64,000 nucleotides of DNA, taken from the NCBI GenBank assembly GCA_030278955.1, contig JAOANR010000010.1, positions 16,909,086 through 16,973,085 on the forward strand, given 5' to 3'. Of the stretch, positions 21,800-33,965 are shown in pieces. Numbering within the stretch: position 1 is the first letter of the stretch; each line of letters starts with the position of its first letter. The stretch comes from Hygrophila difformis (taxonomy: Eukaryota; Streptophyta; Magnoliopsida; Lamiales; Acanthaceae). The notes below the pieces were generated by a model. That model saw only the letters and a list, made by a program, of their open reading frames with translations, did no database searches and was not told the origin of the DNA. The position numbers and the translations under genes were made by a program.

Positions 21800-22616
21800 G
21801 CTGACCTTCCCCAATACTTGAGGAGACTCTTACACATTTTTTGACATTCAGCAGGGGACAAAGAGAACAAGCAGGAGGATCTTCACCCCTTAAGGGTTAG
21901 GTAGGTAGTTTAGTTAGTTTATTTTTCATGCATGTTAGCTTAGTTTTAGATGTTTTAATCTTAGTTTAGTTTGTAAAAGCTTGTTGCTACCTTTTAGTGT
22001 AGCAATTTCCATATATTTAACATGCTTTCTAGTTAGAATGAACCCTATCCTCAATCTAATGAGTGGTTTGGGTTATTTATCATGCTTTCAAGTGTTAATA
22101 CAAGGAAAAATTCCAGAAATGGGTTTTGTCTCGTGTGTTTTACACTCTTTAAATGCTTTCCTTAGTAATAAATGTGTAGAATGTTTGTTTGTTTCAACTA
22201 GGTTTCATTTAATTTGTTCCTAGTTGACTTACATTCTTAATAAATGCATGTTTTGTGGGTTTGTAGTATGTTTTTATGCCTTAGAGCTTCAAATAGGTGT
22301 TCTTAGGTTTTAGATAATTTTAGGGCTTGTTAGAAGTAGTTTTAATGCTTTATTTTACTCTTCTTGTTCTAGATCATTTATTTATTGTTGCCTTAGATAA
22401 TGTTGGTGTTCTTAGTTTAAGCATGTTTTTCTTAGTTGTTTAGACTGTTTTAGGTTTGTTTATCTTTGAATTTCATATTTGTAGTTTTAGGGTTTAATTC
22501 ATGCTATTACCCACTGTGTATGCATAAATATTGATAACCACAAAATATTCACAAGTATAACTGCGAGATGTGATTGATGTGAAATGAGTGATGGGGTCAA
22601 TCCCATCTATCATAAA

Positions 22617-23180
22617 CCGCATCAGCTTAAAAACCACATGAGTAATTGTGAACAAAATACACTTAGGAAGAAAATTGCATGCAATTCGGTTTAGGCAATG
22701 CGGTATAGGTTTATACCGCATTGCCAATGAATACCGCATTTCATGATAAAAAAATGATGTTGTTTGTTTTCTTCATGCAGTTTCTTGCAATTCGGTATAT
22801 GCAATGCGGTTTATACCGCATTGCCTATTAAACCGAATTGCCTCCTGAAACCGCATTGTATGCATTCCACACACTTCATGCCTTAGTTTATTTTTCTCTG
22901 TCTACCAATGCGGTTTATCAATTCGGTTTATACCGCATTACCTTTGTAAACCGCATCACTCTCACCTTTTTGAAGCAAATGCCTTAGCCAAATTTGAGTG
23001 AGGGAGTAACCCCATCGATGCGGTTTATACCGCATCGACTTGACAAACCGCATTAGATGGCTTTATTTCGCATTCTTGCAATGAAAATTATGGGTAAGGA
23101 AATACTTCATTTCTCATGCATACTCAATTTGGTTTAAGAGACGCGGTTTATACGGCATCTATTTTAATAGACCGCATTGA
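22617..23180. repeat. Palindrome array 2 in LTR B (right), nested and covarying
   Basis: The clearest unit is outer arms GCAATTCGGT (22787-22796) / ACCGAATTGC (22832-22841) enclosing inner arms GCAATGCGGT (22801-22810) / ACCGCATTGC (22815-22824). The T/G difference in the left arms is matched by A/C in the right arms. Others lie near 22680-22740, 22906-22956, 23015-23056 (GATGCGGT TTAT ACCGCATC) and 23126-23180. Confidence 0.9.
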
Positions 23181-24780
23181 CCTCTTCTTTTTATTTTGAA
23201 ACTCCAAAAATATGTTTTATTTTCTTGTGTTGTGTAAGTTGCATGGGTGTATTGGGCTTAGGCCCACTACATCTAATTTTATCCATTACACATCACAAAC
23301 CATTAGTGTCAAAATTATTGTGTGATTGACACTCACACAATACCAAAAATATTCTTTTAATTTCATCCTTTCTTTTTATTGTGTGTATGAATGAGTAATA
23401 AGGAATATCACAGATCAATGTTGGCAAAAAGGTCCCTTCACAGGGATAACGATTAGCTCGTCTTCTGTGTATTAATTATTGCTCTTATTTTGCATGATTT
23501 AATTGGAGATTGGTGGAAGCTACGGCAAAGAGGTCTCTTCACGAGGATAATGATTAGCCACTCAGCCAATTCCCAGTTAAATACTGTTTTCTTTTCTTTA
23601 TCTTAATTTCAAACCTGAATTTCGAGCTATGGTAATATTAGACAGTGTCGATCAACAATGTTATAATAGTACTGCAGTAAGAAAACATTTGGGTTTTTCC
23701 TCACTCATGGATAGAAGAACCCTTAATGATAGCGATCACTGTCATTAAAGGTCTCTTACTGTCTAAAAATCATACCATCTGGAATAATTGGGAACTGGAT
23801 AGTAGATGTTTGCAGCCCAGATCACCCCAGTTATTTCTAGCACTTTTTTTAGCCAAATTTTTCTTTTCTCATGGCTAATCCATCTTTGTGTATCAAATTC
23901 TGTCTAACTCCACCATATATTTTGGGGTATTTGATTTCACTTCCTCCTATACATGTATGCATGATATTATTATGTAGCTATTGTGGTCATATTATTTTGG
24001 GGATCCTTCCCCTTGGACATAGAAGTCTTGATTTAAATCAGATGTTGCACAATAAATTTCCACAAAAATCACTTTATAAAATCCGGATCTAAGTAAGGGA
24101 TAATTTCACAGTTATGACTAACTCATCTTCTACTGGGCGTTGATTTTGAGAACCTAGAAGCAGAGTCAGCGATTAGGTCTCACCTAGACTGAAAGAATCT
24201 GTGTTTTAATTGAGAGTACCTGTGTAGGGAATGATTTTCAAATATCAAATTGTTTTCTCAAAATTGCTGTGTGTTGGAAATCTTATATTAAATATTACAT
24301 CAAGTCAGAATCTACTTGGATTCAGATGAGATGTGATAAATAATACTAGAGGAACAACATGTAGGCCATGGTTAATTTATAAGGTAGGGTTGAGTATTCT
24401 TTCAACTACTGTCTTCTCCCGCCAAAGCCTAGAATTGAGTCTTGAGTGAGTACATCCGGAATAGATCTTCACGGGTCTGTTCTATTTAGTTTGTATCTCA
24501 TAACCAACCAGATGTTATAAGCCCTGTGGCTTACTGATATTTGGGAGGTTCTTAATCTGCATCTGGTCATCAAGACCAGGGGCTCTTTTATGCTAACGGA
24601 ATGAGATAGCTTTTGAAGCTTCCGAGTGATAGGATTTTGAATGCTTTTTTTACTGCTTTCTTTTAAATGCTTTTATAGAGGTCACCCGGAAGAGTTAGAG
24701 GTTGGCCGTCGTATATAAGCTTTAAGAGTTATGGATTAGTTCAGGGTTTAATTTGAACTTTGGGTGTGACAGGAGAAAAT

Positions 24781-27176
24781 TGTAACCCCGGTTTTTGGTC
24801 ACTCAGGTCGGGATGTCACCGCCACACCTCCCTAGTAAGACACAGTTTCTCTGGCTTACTAAAGAGGTGTGGCGGTGCTAAAAACATGGTCTCCCCTACT
24901 TTTTGACCAAAAACATGGTCAAAACACGGGTTAAACAGGCCCGTTTATTCTAATATCTAATGCAAGAATTTAAATAATAAAGTTTGCAAAAATATGGTTC
25001 CCCCATACATGAACGTGCTCAAGATCATTCCACATACTCTGTAAGGAAAAAGGAAAATAGGATGGTTTGGTCAGCACAACTTGCTGAGTAAGTTAACACA
25101 TGCATGATCGTAGGGTTTAAAAGCCATTAATTTAATATTTACATAAAAGCATGATAATATTCATAAATAATTTAAATGAAGCCATAAGTAATTTAAATAA
25201 AGCATTTAATAATTTAAAGAAAAAAAATTAAAAATATTTAACTATCCCCATTACTCCCAAGATAATATTTCAAGTAGTTCACGATTGCATCGCAATCTCG
25301 TCAATTTAGCCGGAAACCGGCGGCCGCAGCCGTATCTGTCATACCCAGTACCACTCCGGAGCCTCGAGAAACCCATAAGGATATTCACGAGAGTGTAGGC
25401 CATATATCTCATGCTGTTTTGGCAACATATCTCAAATATTTCGCGCGGGGTCACCATCGTCCATATAGGCACGAAGTAAATCGTTAGGAGGGCACCCTGC
25501 AGAGCACTCACCCCCTAATTTTAACGATCAAGTTTGTAAGGGGATTTCCTAATTTTCAGATTTCACATAATTATTTCAAAGAGTCTTCTACTCGTTTAAA
25601 CCTTAAAGGCTAGTTTCACCGTTTCAACAAGATTTCAAGATTTGACTCGGTCAACCACAGTTTACTCTAAAATTCAGTAAAAATCGAGTTTAATTCCAAA
25701 AATTCTGAAATATTACCACTGACTCAGAAACATTGAGATGAACAACTTTCGTGTTTTAACTTTTTCAATCCGAGATACCGAAATAGGTCAAATACATCAA
25801 TTTTCGTCATAACCTAAATTTGTCCGAAATTCGTATACAGCAGTTCAAGATTATCAAGATCTACCATAGCAAATCAACTCCACAATTAATGCAGAGACCT
25901 TGTTAAGACATTTATCTACAACTTTCATGTTTGGCCAAAGATCTAAATCGGTCTAGAACTAATGTCAAAAACGTGATCAAGATCGGACCTAAGTTCTGTA
26001 AAGAATTTCAAGATCCAATTTCAAGCAGTTCAGTTTCGATTGGTTTTCACATATCAAATAGTCTTTAAAAATTCTGAAAATTTTACAGTGGATAGAGGTA
26101 AGCCTTAGGAACGTTTTTTGTGTTTTAAGTTTTTCCGTTTGAAGTCGTTTTAAGGTTCGGAAAAATTCGTCAAAACTGTTGCGCCGGTAGAAAACATTCA
26201 ATGACAGATTTTCGCAAGATTCGATTAAGCTTTTAGGTTTCGTGTTTTAATTGCTCCCAAAATCATGTAAGTATTAACTTACAGATTTTTAGATATCCGG
26301 GATCGTCTATTTCAAAGGCGTGGCTTCCAGTGCTCCGTCTATCCTCTCCGTTCGTCGGGTTCTACGTTCTAGATCCGATTCGGGGCGTAGAAAGAAAAAT
26401 AAGAAGATTAGGATTCGTTTTCGAATCAAAACATAAGAGACGAATGGATCGGAACTTACCACGACATCTAGGAGACTCTGATTTTTGTCCAAATCAGTCT
26501 CGCCTTGGTCTCGTGCTTCCGACGACTCCGAAATTAGGGTTTTCGGACGTATAGAGAGTTGTAGGGTTTGGGAAAAGTATTCGGAGCTTTTAAGAGGGCT
26601 TATTTATAGTTAAACAAGACCTAGGGACGCCCAAGGTCTGCCCCTAAGAGTCTTGAGCCGAATGGTGTTCAACCCAAGTCGGAAAATCCGGATTCGGGCG
26701 AGAAAATCTCGCACGGGCGAATCTGTCCGACGGCGCGGTCGTGGCGCGCTCTTCTCCCTTCGACCGCGCGGCCACCACGCGACACTCGCCTGGACTTCGG
26801 TCCGTGCGGGTCGTGCGATCCGTCGTGCATTTCCTCCTCTCTTTCGGATTTCTATCCCTCTATGCTCCCGTATTCCGATTTCCGGGGTATCTTCGGGTTT
26901 ACGGAAGTAGGAACCCCGTATAATTTATGTTTGGACTCGAATTCTCGAGTTCATTGGTGTCGGGTTTCGGTGTACAATATACTTATCTTTAATTAATTCT
27001 TTTTATTTAATTAAATTCCTTTAATTCCCTTTTTAAGTTAAATCTCATTTCTCATTTCCTTATCTTTATTTATTTCTTTATTTGCTGGTTTTATTTATTT
27101 TTTGTATTTATTTTATTAATTGTTTATTTATCTAATTATTGTTTTATTTTATGTTGGAAAATTCTCGGGTATTACA
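24781..27176 (-). mobile_element. LTR D, chromovirus-type 3' LTR nested in LTR B
   Basis: Minus-strand termini are TGTAATACCC (27176) and CCGGGGTTACA (24781). It resembles the LTR C ends and shares the phrase 'GGGATGTCACCGCC' just inside. A PPT (27177-27190) precedes it on the minus strand, so it is a 3' LTR. The next upstream bases read as a pol end of the form NFEDEVDS-stop, common in Del/Tekay elements. A TATA box (minus, 26601-26608, TATAAATA) is present. It lacks the ACTAACGAGGC repeats of LTR C. Confidence 0.75.
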
Positions 27177-27756
27177 GTCTACCCTCCTTAAGAATCAACT
27201 TCGTCCTCGAAGTTGTGTTTCGGCCTTTCTCGTGCTAAGGTCTTTTGTTTGTTTTATTATTTTGTGACTGAACTTAGAATTAAAACTTCTAAGCTACCTA
27301 CGTACCCTGTGAAGGGATCAAGCCATAACGTAGTTCAAAAGTTTACAAAAATGCACGAAAAATAGGTGGTATGAAAAAAATGATAGGAGTACTTGGCATG
27401 TCAACTAATGATATGTTAGGTGTTGCTTATCCACCATGGAGAAATAACATACCTCGGCAGGGGCAGTTATTAATATGTGGTATCTTAGAGGTTGAGGTCT
27501 TAAGAGCATGTAAATTCTGACTGTAAGTACCTGTCTGTTAAAGGGAACATAGTTTAGAAAGCATGAGAGTTAGCTAACTGATGGATTATCCTAAACAAAG
27601 ATCTGTGTAACAAAAATGGAAGTTTAATTGTGTCTCATCTGAATCTTGTTCAATTTTTATTATTTTCTCCCTGTCCCTTCTGTCACATTTTAAATATGCT
27701 TTGTAGATAGTGTAGCAAAATTTTACGTGCTTTCGTAGAATAGTTTTACCCGCTTT
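27177..27756 (-). mobile_element. Remnant of element D internal region plus LTR B sequence
   Basis: Starts with the PPT (AAGGAGGGTAGAC, minus) and the pol-end codons. At 27265-27345 there is a stretch like the beginning of LTR C ('...ctacgtaccctgtgaagggatcaag...'). From about 27720 the sequence becomes AT-rich with repeated 'gctttc(g/t)ta(g)' motifs that continue at 44943 and appear to be LTR B. The exact D/LTR B junction is unresolved: AAAAT precedes 24781, and AAAAT recurs at 27718-27722. Confidence 0.45.
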
Positions 27757-27761
27757 CTTAG

Positions 27762-30517
27762 TATAACACCCCGGATTTGATAACCCAGGCCGGGATGTCA
27801 CCGCCGCATCTCCCTAGAAAAACACGGCTTCCCGAGCTCGCTAAGGAAATGCAAGGCTTGTGGGTATGTAAAAGATTTAAAACATTTCAAGATTTAGTCC
27901 GGAAATTTATAATACTTAATACGATAGTAGTAATCATCATGCGCGAAAAATAAATAGAGAAAGTGCAACGGAAAGTAAATCACGGCCAACATGGCCAAAT
28001 CCTCGGGTTTAACAGACCCGGTAGAAAAAACAAAACGATGCAGAATTTAAAATGTCCGTTATGATTTTCCCCCAAGTGCATATGCAATGCGTCACTCGAC
28101 ATACTCTGAAAAAAAGAAAATGACAACGGTTGTCAGTATAAAAATATACTGAGTAAGTTAATCCCTACTAACAAATAAAAGGGGTTACAAGTGTTTAAAC
28201 TAAAGATTTCGCTTACCGTACGAGAATTAAAAATACATAATTTATTAGCAGCGGGAAAACATGATTAAAGGGCTTAATCTTAAAAGCGTAATTCAAAGCA
28301 TAATTTAAGATGCATAAACTTTAAAAACATAATTAAAGACATGATAAATACGATTTAAGCATAATGAAACACTCACACAAGTCTTTTACTTTTCATCCCG
28401 TAGACTAAGAAGAGGACACCATACCGGGAGATCACTAACGAGGCAATCTCAACATAGGACCACTAACGAGGCAGTCCAAACAATGGGAGACCACTAACGA
28501 GGCAGTCTCAAAGATAGTAGGACCACTAACGAGGCGATCCAAAAAGATAGTAGGACCACTAACGAGGCGATCCACAATACAGCGCGCGAGATCACTAACG
28601 AGGCAATCTCAGATAGTAAGGAGACCACTAACGAGGCAGTCTCAAAGATAATGGTAGTATGAAGATCGGCTCAGCCTAGTGAACGGGATTTTTCGAAAGT
28701 TCGTATTTCAAAGTCATCAAATGGTCGATATCGCGTTTTCATAGTTCGAGTTTTCTCAAGTTCGAAAAATCCTATTCGAGGCAGTTTACGCCTTTCTTAA
28801 TTAAAAATTCGTCTTTTCTCCAAAAATTCTGAAATTTTTACAGTAATTCAAAAACACACACACGAACAACTTTCATGTTTTAAGTTTTTGGAAATAAGGT
28901 TCCGAAGTGAGTCGAAATTCGAGTTTATTGCAAAGAATAATTTATGTCTTAAAAACTGTTTTCGTCACAGGTCCGTGCAACGCCGATTAAAAATTCATTT
29001 CAAAACCAATCGATGTGAAATTTTTACAGTAACTACACAACACGTTAAGGAACAACTTTTATGTTTTAAGAATTTGGAAATAATGAATTCTTAGTACTCA
29101 AAAATCGAGTGCAACTCACTGCATACTCATGGCCCTTAAAACGATTTCAAAACAGTTTTAAAAACTCGGCCGTTTGATATATCAAACGAAAACCAAAATC
29201 CGTGAAAATTTATATGCATAATCTAGACACAATTATCTACAACTTTTGTTTAGGAATGCAAAGTTAAATCATTCGAAAAATGGGTGAAAAACATGCATCA
29301 AGTTGAATGAAGAAATCTGTCACAGTTTTAAAACGTTCGGTTCGATACAGAAAGTTTACGGCGGGATTTGGGATAGCAAAACTTAATGTCAACGGCTGAA
29401 ATTTGGCACAAGATAGATAAAGGTGTTAGAAACAACTTTTATGTTGAAAAGTTTTCGGTTTGAATTCCCGAAGGTCGAGTTTTTGGCGAGTCTTTAAAAT
29501 TGGACGAAAATAGGGTTTTTGAAAACCGATTTTTGTTACAAGCCTATATCTCGAGATTTAAACAACAAACAACCACGAAAATTTGTGAGTAAGGTTTTAA
29601 CTTACTTAGAATGATGATAGGGTCGCTGGATTGGGTTTCCGGGCGTCCTAGGGTCACGACGAACGGCCAACTTCTCCGATCGCTTTTTGTTCGTTTTCCG
29701 ACGGGAAATCGTAGTAAGGAAAAAGGGTTAGAATATGAGTTTCTGAGATCTATGGACGAATTGAAACTTTGTACAATAGCTTACCAAGAGTCTAGAGGGC
29801 AGGGGCTTGTCCCGGTCGTCCCGTCGTCGCCGGAATACTTGCCGGAAAGTGGTGTCGAAGGAGTTTTGAACTTGGAGAGGGAATTGAGGGTGGAGGCTGA
29901 ATGTTTACTGAAAACCTAGGGTTTGGGGCGCCCCTAGGGTATTCTTAAGCCTTCCCCAAGGCTGAGATTCGATTGCCATGGTTAGGGGTGTGGTTTTTGG
30001 CAAGAAAATCGCCACGGAAGGAAAGTTTACACTTTCAGCACCTCTGGCGCGCTGGTGGCGCGCACCCAGGCTTTTGTACGCGCGGAGCACGCACGACCAG
30101 CCTGGAGTCGCGACGCCCTTGGCCGCGCGGTGGCCGCGCGGCGGCGCGCAGACAGCGCGGGCCGGCCGGACCGGCCGGTTCGGCGGTCCGCGTGTTCCGT
30201 CGGGTCTTCCCTCGCTTTCCCCAATCGGTTTTCTACGTGTTAGCTCGATTCCCTGGGTCGTCTTCGTTTCGGAATCTTCTCCTTAATCTTGTTACGAGTC
30301 CGGCTTATCGCTCGCAACATTTCCGTGTCCTACTTAGCCTAGTCTAAATTGGTTCCAACACCTCCTATCGTCCTTGTGATCTAATTCGTGATGTATTTTG
30401 TGATTTATTTCGTGACTGAACTTAGAAATTAGTTCTAAGCTGCCTACGTACCCTGTGAAGGGATCAAGTCATGACGTAGTTCAAAACAATTTGAATTAGT
30501 TTTCCTCGGGTGTTACA
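27762..30517 (-). mobile_element. LTR C1 (3'-most LTR of array C)
   Basis: Minus-strand start TGTAACACCCGAGG at 30517, end GGGGTGTTATA at 27762 (the terminal CA has become TA). Contains the ACTAACGAGGC repeat array and a GC-rich stretch near 30040-30190. Open frames in it are shadows; none looks like a conserved protein. Confidence 0.9.
28428..28643. repeat. Hairpin minisatellite in LTR C1 (7 units)
   Basis: Seven units about 30 bases apart, each with core CACTAACGAGGC flanked by short complementary arms. Arm pairs are GAGAT/ATCTC (units 1, 6), GGAC/GTCC (unit 2), GAGAC/GTCTC (units 3, 7), and GGAC/ATCC with one mismatch (units 4, 5). The core is constant while arms change in compensating fashion. 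Confidence 0.92.
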
Positions 30518-30530
30518 TCCTCCCCCCCTA
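30518..30530 (-). other. Polypurine tract, internal region C1
   Basis: TAGGGGGGGAGGA on the minus strand immediately before LTR C1 (TGTAACACCC). Confidence 0.85.
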
Positions 30531-30539
30531 ACAATACAG

Positions 30540-30860
30540 TTATGTCCCCATAACTGTGGTCGGGTCGTCTTGGAAGGGGGTAGGGTAACGTTGCCTCATG
30601 TCGGCTTCCAATTCCCAGGTCGCCGTTTCCGTCTCGTGGTTGGACCACAGGACCTTGACCATCTTTACAGTTTTATTCCTTGTCACCCTTTCCTTGTAGT
30701 CGAGTATTTGCTCCGGGGTTTCTTCATAGGTCAAGTCATCATCCAATTCGATTACATCCGGTTGGAGTACATGCGACGTGTCGGCACATACTTCTTTAGT
30801 TGGGGGTCGTGGAACACGTTATGGTTACGAGCAAACGGTGGTGGGGACGTTAGTTAACAC
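30540..30860 (-). pseudogene. Chromodomain end of Tekay-like pol (copy 1)
   Basis: Reads LDDDLTYEETPEQILDYKE, RNKTVKMVKVLWSNHETE and ATWELEADMRQRYPTPF. This is the chromodomain that ends the integrase of Ty3/gypsy chromoviruses (Del/Tekay type), thought to guide integration to certain chromatin. Just upstream, in another frame, NHNVFHDPQLKKYVPTRR is the end of the integrase C-terminal domain, so there is one frameshift. RT, RNase H and the rest of integrase are absent. The element is therefore non-autonomous and internally deleted. Confidence 0.85.
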
Positions 30861-31883
30861 GCTGTTCTCTATTCCCTACGGAATTTCTTATGGTCCCTAG
30901 GTATTTACGTCCCGGGGGTTTCCTGTAGTCCTGCGAAAGGAGGGCGTGAGGCAATTCCGCTGTCCTTGCCCGGAATAATGCCAGGTGATGCTCCATGTTG
31001 TCGTGTTTCTCTATCAATGTATGCCCGGGTTCAGTGAGGAGCGTATAGCAAAAGAGATTGAGCAGAACAGGAAAGATAAAACTCCATCCGGGTCCCGCGC
31101 GGTGGCCGCGTGGAGAGCGCGCGGCTCCCTCTGTTCGAGAAAATAGGGCTCGCGCTCCGCGCGAGCCACTTCCCCCATTTTCCATTCAAGAACACACCCC
31201 CAATTCTCTCTAAATCCGGCGAGTCACCTTCCTGTTTGCTTGATTTCGACTTCAATTTCACCCATCTAGGTACGATTCTACTAAACCCACTTACTAATTT
31301 CAACTTTTATGTTTTGAATGACTTGATTTGTGTAGAGATTTAGGAAATTAGGGTTCGTGTACAAAAATTGGGGGTTTATGACCTTTAGGCATGATTTGTG
31401 CAAATTAGCAAGTGTATGTGGCAATTATCGTTACTCTTGTTGCCTTACCTATGTTTATGTTGTAATGTGTTTATGTTTTTGGCAAATTCTTGTTGAATTC
31501 GAATCCTTAGATAGGCTATGATGTTTGGGTGTTATTGGGGTATGGTTATTGGTTCGTTCCCCTGTTGTTTGGTGCGGTAGGACGCGCTGTGTTGTCATTA
31601 GAATGATTGTTTCATTCGGTGGGCAATTTCCGTGTGTTGTTAGTAACTTAGGTTTTGGTTTATTGCGCACATAACGTGTTCGACGAAATGCCACAAAGGG
31701 TTTAGGCACTAGCTTGAGAATATCCTTTGTCTAGATTACCTCCTGGTTGGTCCTAGTAAACGGTAGGATTTGTGGTTCTTACGGTACATTCGCGTTAGAA
31801 GCGTATATTGATGCCCTTTACGTGTTTCCGCTTGACTTTTGTGTGGGACTTAGTCTTATAATTGGTATTTGGTAACTTGCAGG

Positions 31884-33203
31884 ATGATGCTCTTTTTGTG
31901 GGTCGTCTTGGCGTCTCTCATGTGTCCTCCGAGGACTAGGAGACGAGTTGCTGATGAGGCTGGCCCAAGTCATGCCGCTCCGGCAATGCCTGATTTCGAC
32001 GAGAGCGAGTCAGAGGAGGACGAAGAGCAGCGGGGTCCGCGACTCAGGGGTCTTCCGGACGAGGTGCGTCCTCACCGGCACGACAGGTTCCGGTTCAGGA
32101 CGAAGGCTGCCCAGGACGTTTATTTCGACGAGCTTCGTCGAAACAGGGCTTACGTCCCTGAGAGAGGCATATATCCTCTTCATATGGGCGATGACAGGGT
32201 CAGTGCAGTCTTGGAGTATTTGCAGTGGACTGGTCTGGCACGTCACCCCGAGGGCGTCGCCTCCGGTTATTTGGCTATGGAGGTTATTGCCAACATTGGC
32301 GGTCTCGGGGAGGGTGACGATCTATCCCGGGTATGGGTCCGTGGTCGCTATCTCGACTTCAGTGCTCGGGCGATCAATGTCTATTTTGGCTTGCCCGATG
32401 ATGGCGTATTCCGGCCCCAGCCTGAGGGACGCGTTCTTGCTCCTGCGTGGAACACCTTATGCACCATAGTGCCTCCTCAGTTCGAGCACAGTCATGAGCT
32501 TCGTTTGACGTCGATGGACTCCCCTTGGCGAGAGCTTGCTCAGCTGTGGTTCGGGCGTGTCCGGCCGATGTCCCGGAGCCACATTGTCTTGGATCACGTC
32601 TATGAGACCATTTGCTTCATCGCGCGAGACGGTAGGGTGAATGTAGGAGCTTGCATCGAGGACAACTTGCGGGGTATGCGAAGATGACGAGGGAGTAGGG
32701 TGATTACCCATGTTCACCTCATCTGTGGGTTGTGCGCGGCGCAGGGGATTCGCACTACACCGGAGGCAGACCCGTACGACCTAGCACCTGGCCGTTGCTA
32801 CCGTATCCCGACTTATGCTGAGCGGCGTAGCGCCTTACGTCGTGGGGCTCCCCGTGCTGTACTTCGCCCGCAGCCTGATGACGGCGGCCTGATCCTTGTT
32901 GTACCACCGGAGCAGCCACCCCCTCCTCCAGTAGTTCCACCTCCTGCTGTGGCACCTCAGGGGCAGGAGATGACTCGGATGTTGCAGATGATGCAGGAGA
33001 TGCGGGTCAGTATGGACGCCGGGTTTGCAGCTGGGCAGGCTCGTTATGACGCCCTCGACGCTAGGTTGGACTTCTATCAGACCCGTATGGACTCGTTTGC
33101 TACGAGGCAGGCTCAGCAGCAGGCCACCATGTCCGACATGTACGCCTATGTGCGGCAGATGGACGACTACATGCGCCGGCAGTTCCCGCCTCCCGATCAG
33201 TGA
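31884..33203 (+). pseudogene. Antisense plant-retroelement ORF in array C (copy 1, one stop)
   Basis: Plus-strand gene, opposite to the LTRs. The start follows a CTTGCAG acceptor at 31876-31882. A plausible 5' exon ends at a G|GTACG donor at 31269, giving an intron of about 610 bases. The N-terminus is acidic (FDESESEEDEEQRGP). The central part (YLQWTGLARHPEGVASGYL, VRGRYLDFSARAINVYFGLP, RPMSRSHIVLDHVYETICFI, LICGLCAAQGIRT) resembles the 'putative plant transposon protein' domain often found in plant retroelement ORFs (probably PF20167). A Pro-rich linker and a Met/Gln-rich coiled coil end it. A TGA at 32685-32687 interrupts it where copy 2 has GGA. Identification is by memory of the family pattern, not a search. 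Confidence 0.7.
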
Positions 33204-33695
33204 TGTCTCCTTTTGGTTTCGTGTTTTCGTTTAGGTTTTGCATTTAGACGTACTTTGTTTAGTTTCCTCCTTATGAGGACGTTGTTGTTGCCTAGTGTTT
33301 GTGATTTATATTTTCGTTATGTTATTGCTTAGTTAGGTGTTTGACATGTGTTGGTTGTTTGCTGCTGTTTCAGAACCATGGTTTAATTGTTCTGTCCATT
33401 TTATGGTTTGAGATGTTCTGGATTTACTATTACCTTCCTATCGTGTCTGCATGTGTGTGGATTGCCCAACAATACCTACGCCGTTGCTTGACTAAATCGC
33501 TTGGTTAAATTAGCGTGATAAGATACACGGGATTAGAGTTTATATGTAGAGTGTATATAGTTGCTCTTAAGGGGAAAATTTTTATTGAATGGAGATTAGT
33601 CCTTTAATACGTATCAATTTATCAGGGTTTTTCTTGTAAAGGTTGTTGGAATTTATTTATTTATTCTTATATGTACATATTTACGTATATATATA

Positions 33696-33732
<37 letters not shown>

Positions 33733-33965
33733 TTTATATTTTTTTTATTTATTTTATTTTATTTTTTATTTTTTTTTTTTTTTGTTCAGGGTTGTAGGTT
33801 CCCCTCTTTGATTATGGTAGTTAAAGAACTAAATAAAATGCAGGAAATAAATTTAAATAGGCTTGTATATTTTATTTTTTTTACTCAAGAATTAAATTTG
33901 GTTTACAAGCATTCGAAATAGAAATAGCAATGGTGCATCAGTATGGATCCCTAAATCTAGGGTGA
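33204..33965. other. Non-coding stretch of C internal region (copy 1)
   Basis: 3' flank of the antisense ORF followed by T-rich low-complexity DNA with the (TTA)n tract. Possible 3' UTR of the antisense gene; no coding signal. Confidence 0.5.
33697..33732. repeat. (TTA)n microsatellite in array C (copy 1)
   Basis: About twelve ATT/TTA triplets followed by T-rich low-complexity sequence to about 33783; the same tract is at 41160-41190 in copy 2. Confidence 0.9.

Larger units (their letters stand above)
20981..24780 (+). mobile_element. LTR B (right copy), main part
   Basis: Starts TGATAATGGCC at 20981 inside ORF654, in the opposite orientation to the ORF. It is homologous to the left LTR B at both ends but with unrelated palindromes between. 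A TATA box lies at 21793. It is interrupted at 24780 by LTR D. The end of the same LTR (U5, ending ...GGGAAATTGTCA at 45366) lies beyond the nested insertions. No internal region is present, so it is most likely a solo LTR. The TSD is imperfect: AAGAG on the left, AAGCA on the right. Confidence 0.75.

Noticed and set aside
29978..30347. GC-rich overlapping ORFs in LTR C (also 36897-37282, 44397-44771)
   Set aside because: Three frames and both strands are open because of GC content; they lie inside LTRs and no frame looks conserved over the others.
33643..33921. Ile/Phe-rich ORF (and 41104-41388)
   Set aside because: Translation of the (TTA)n and T-rich tract; low complexity, not a gene.
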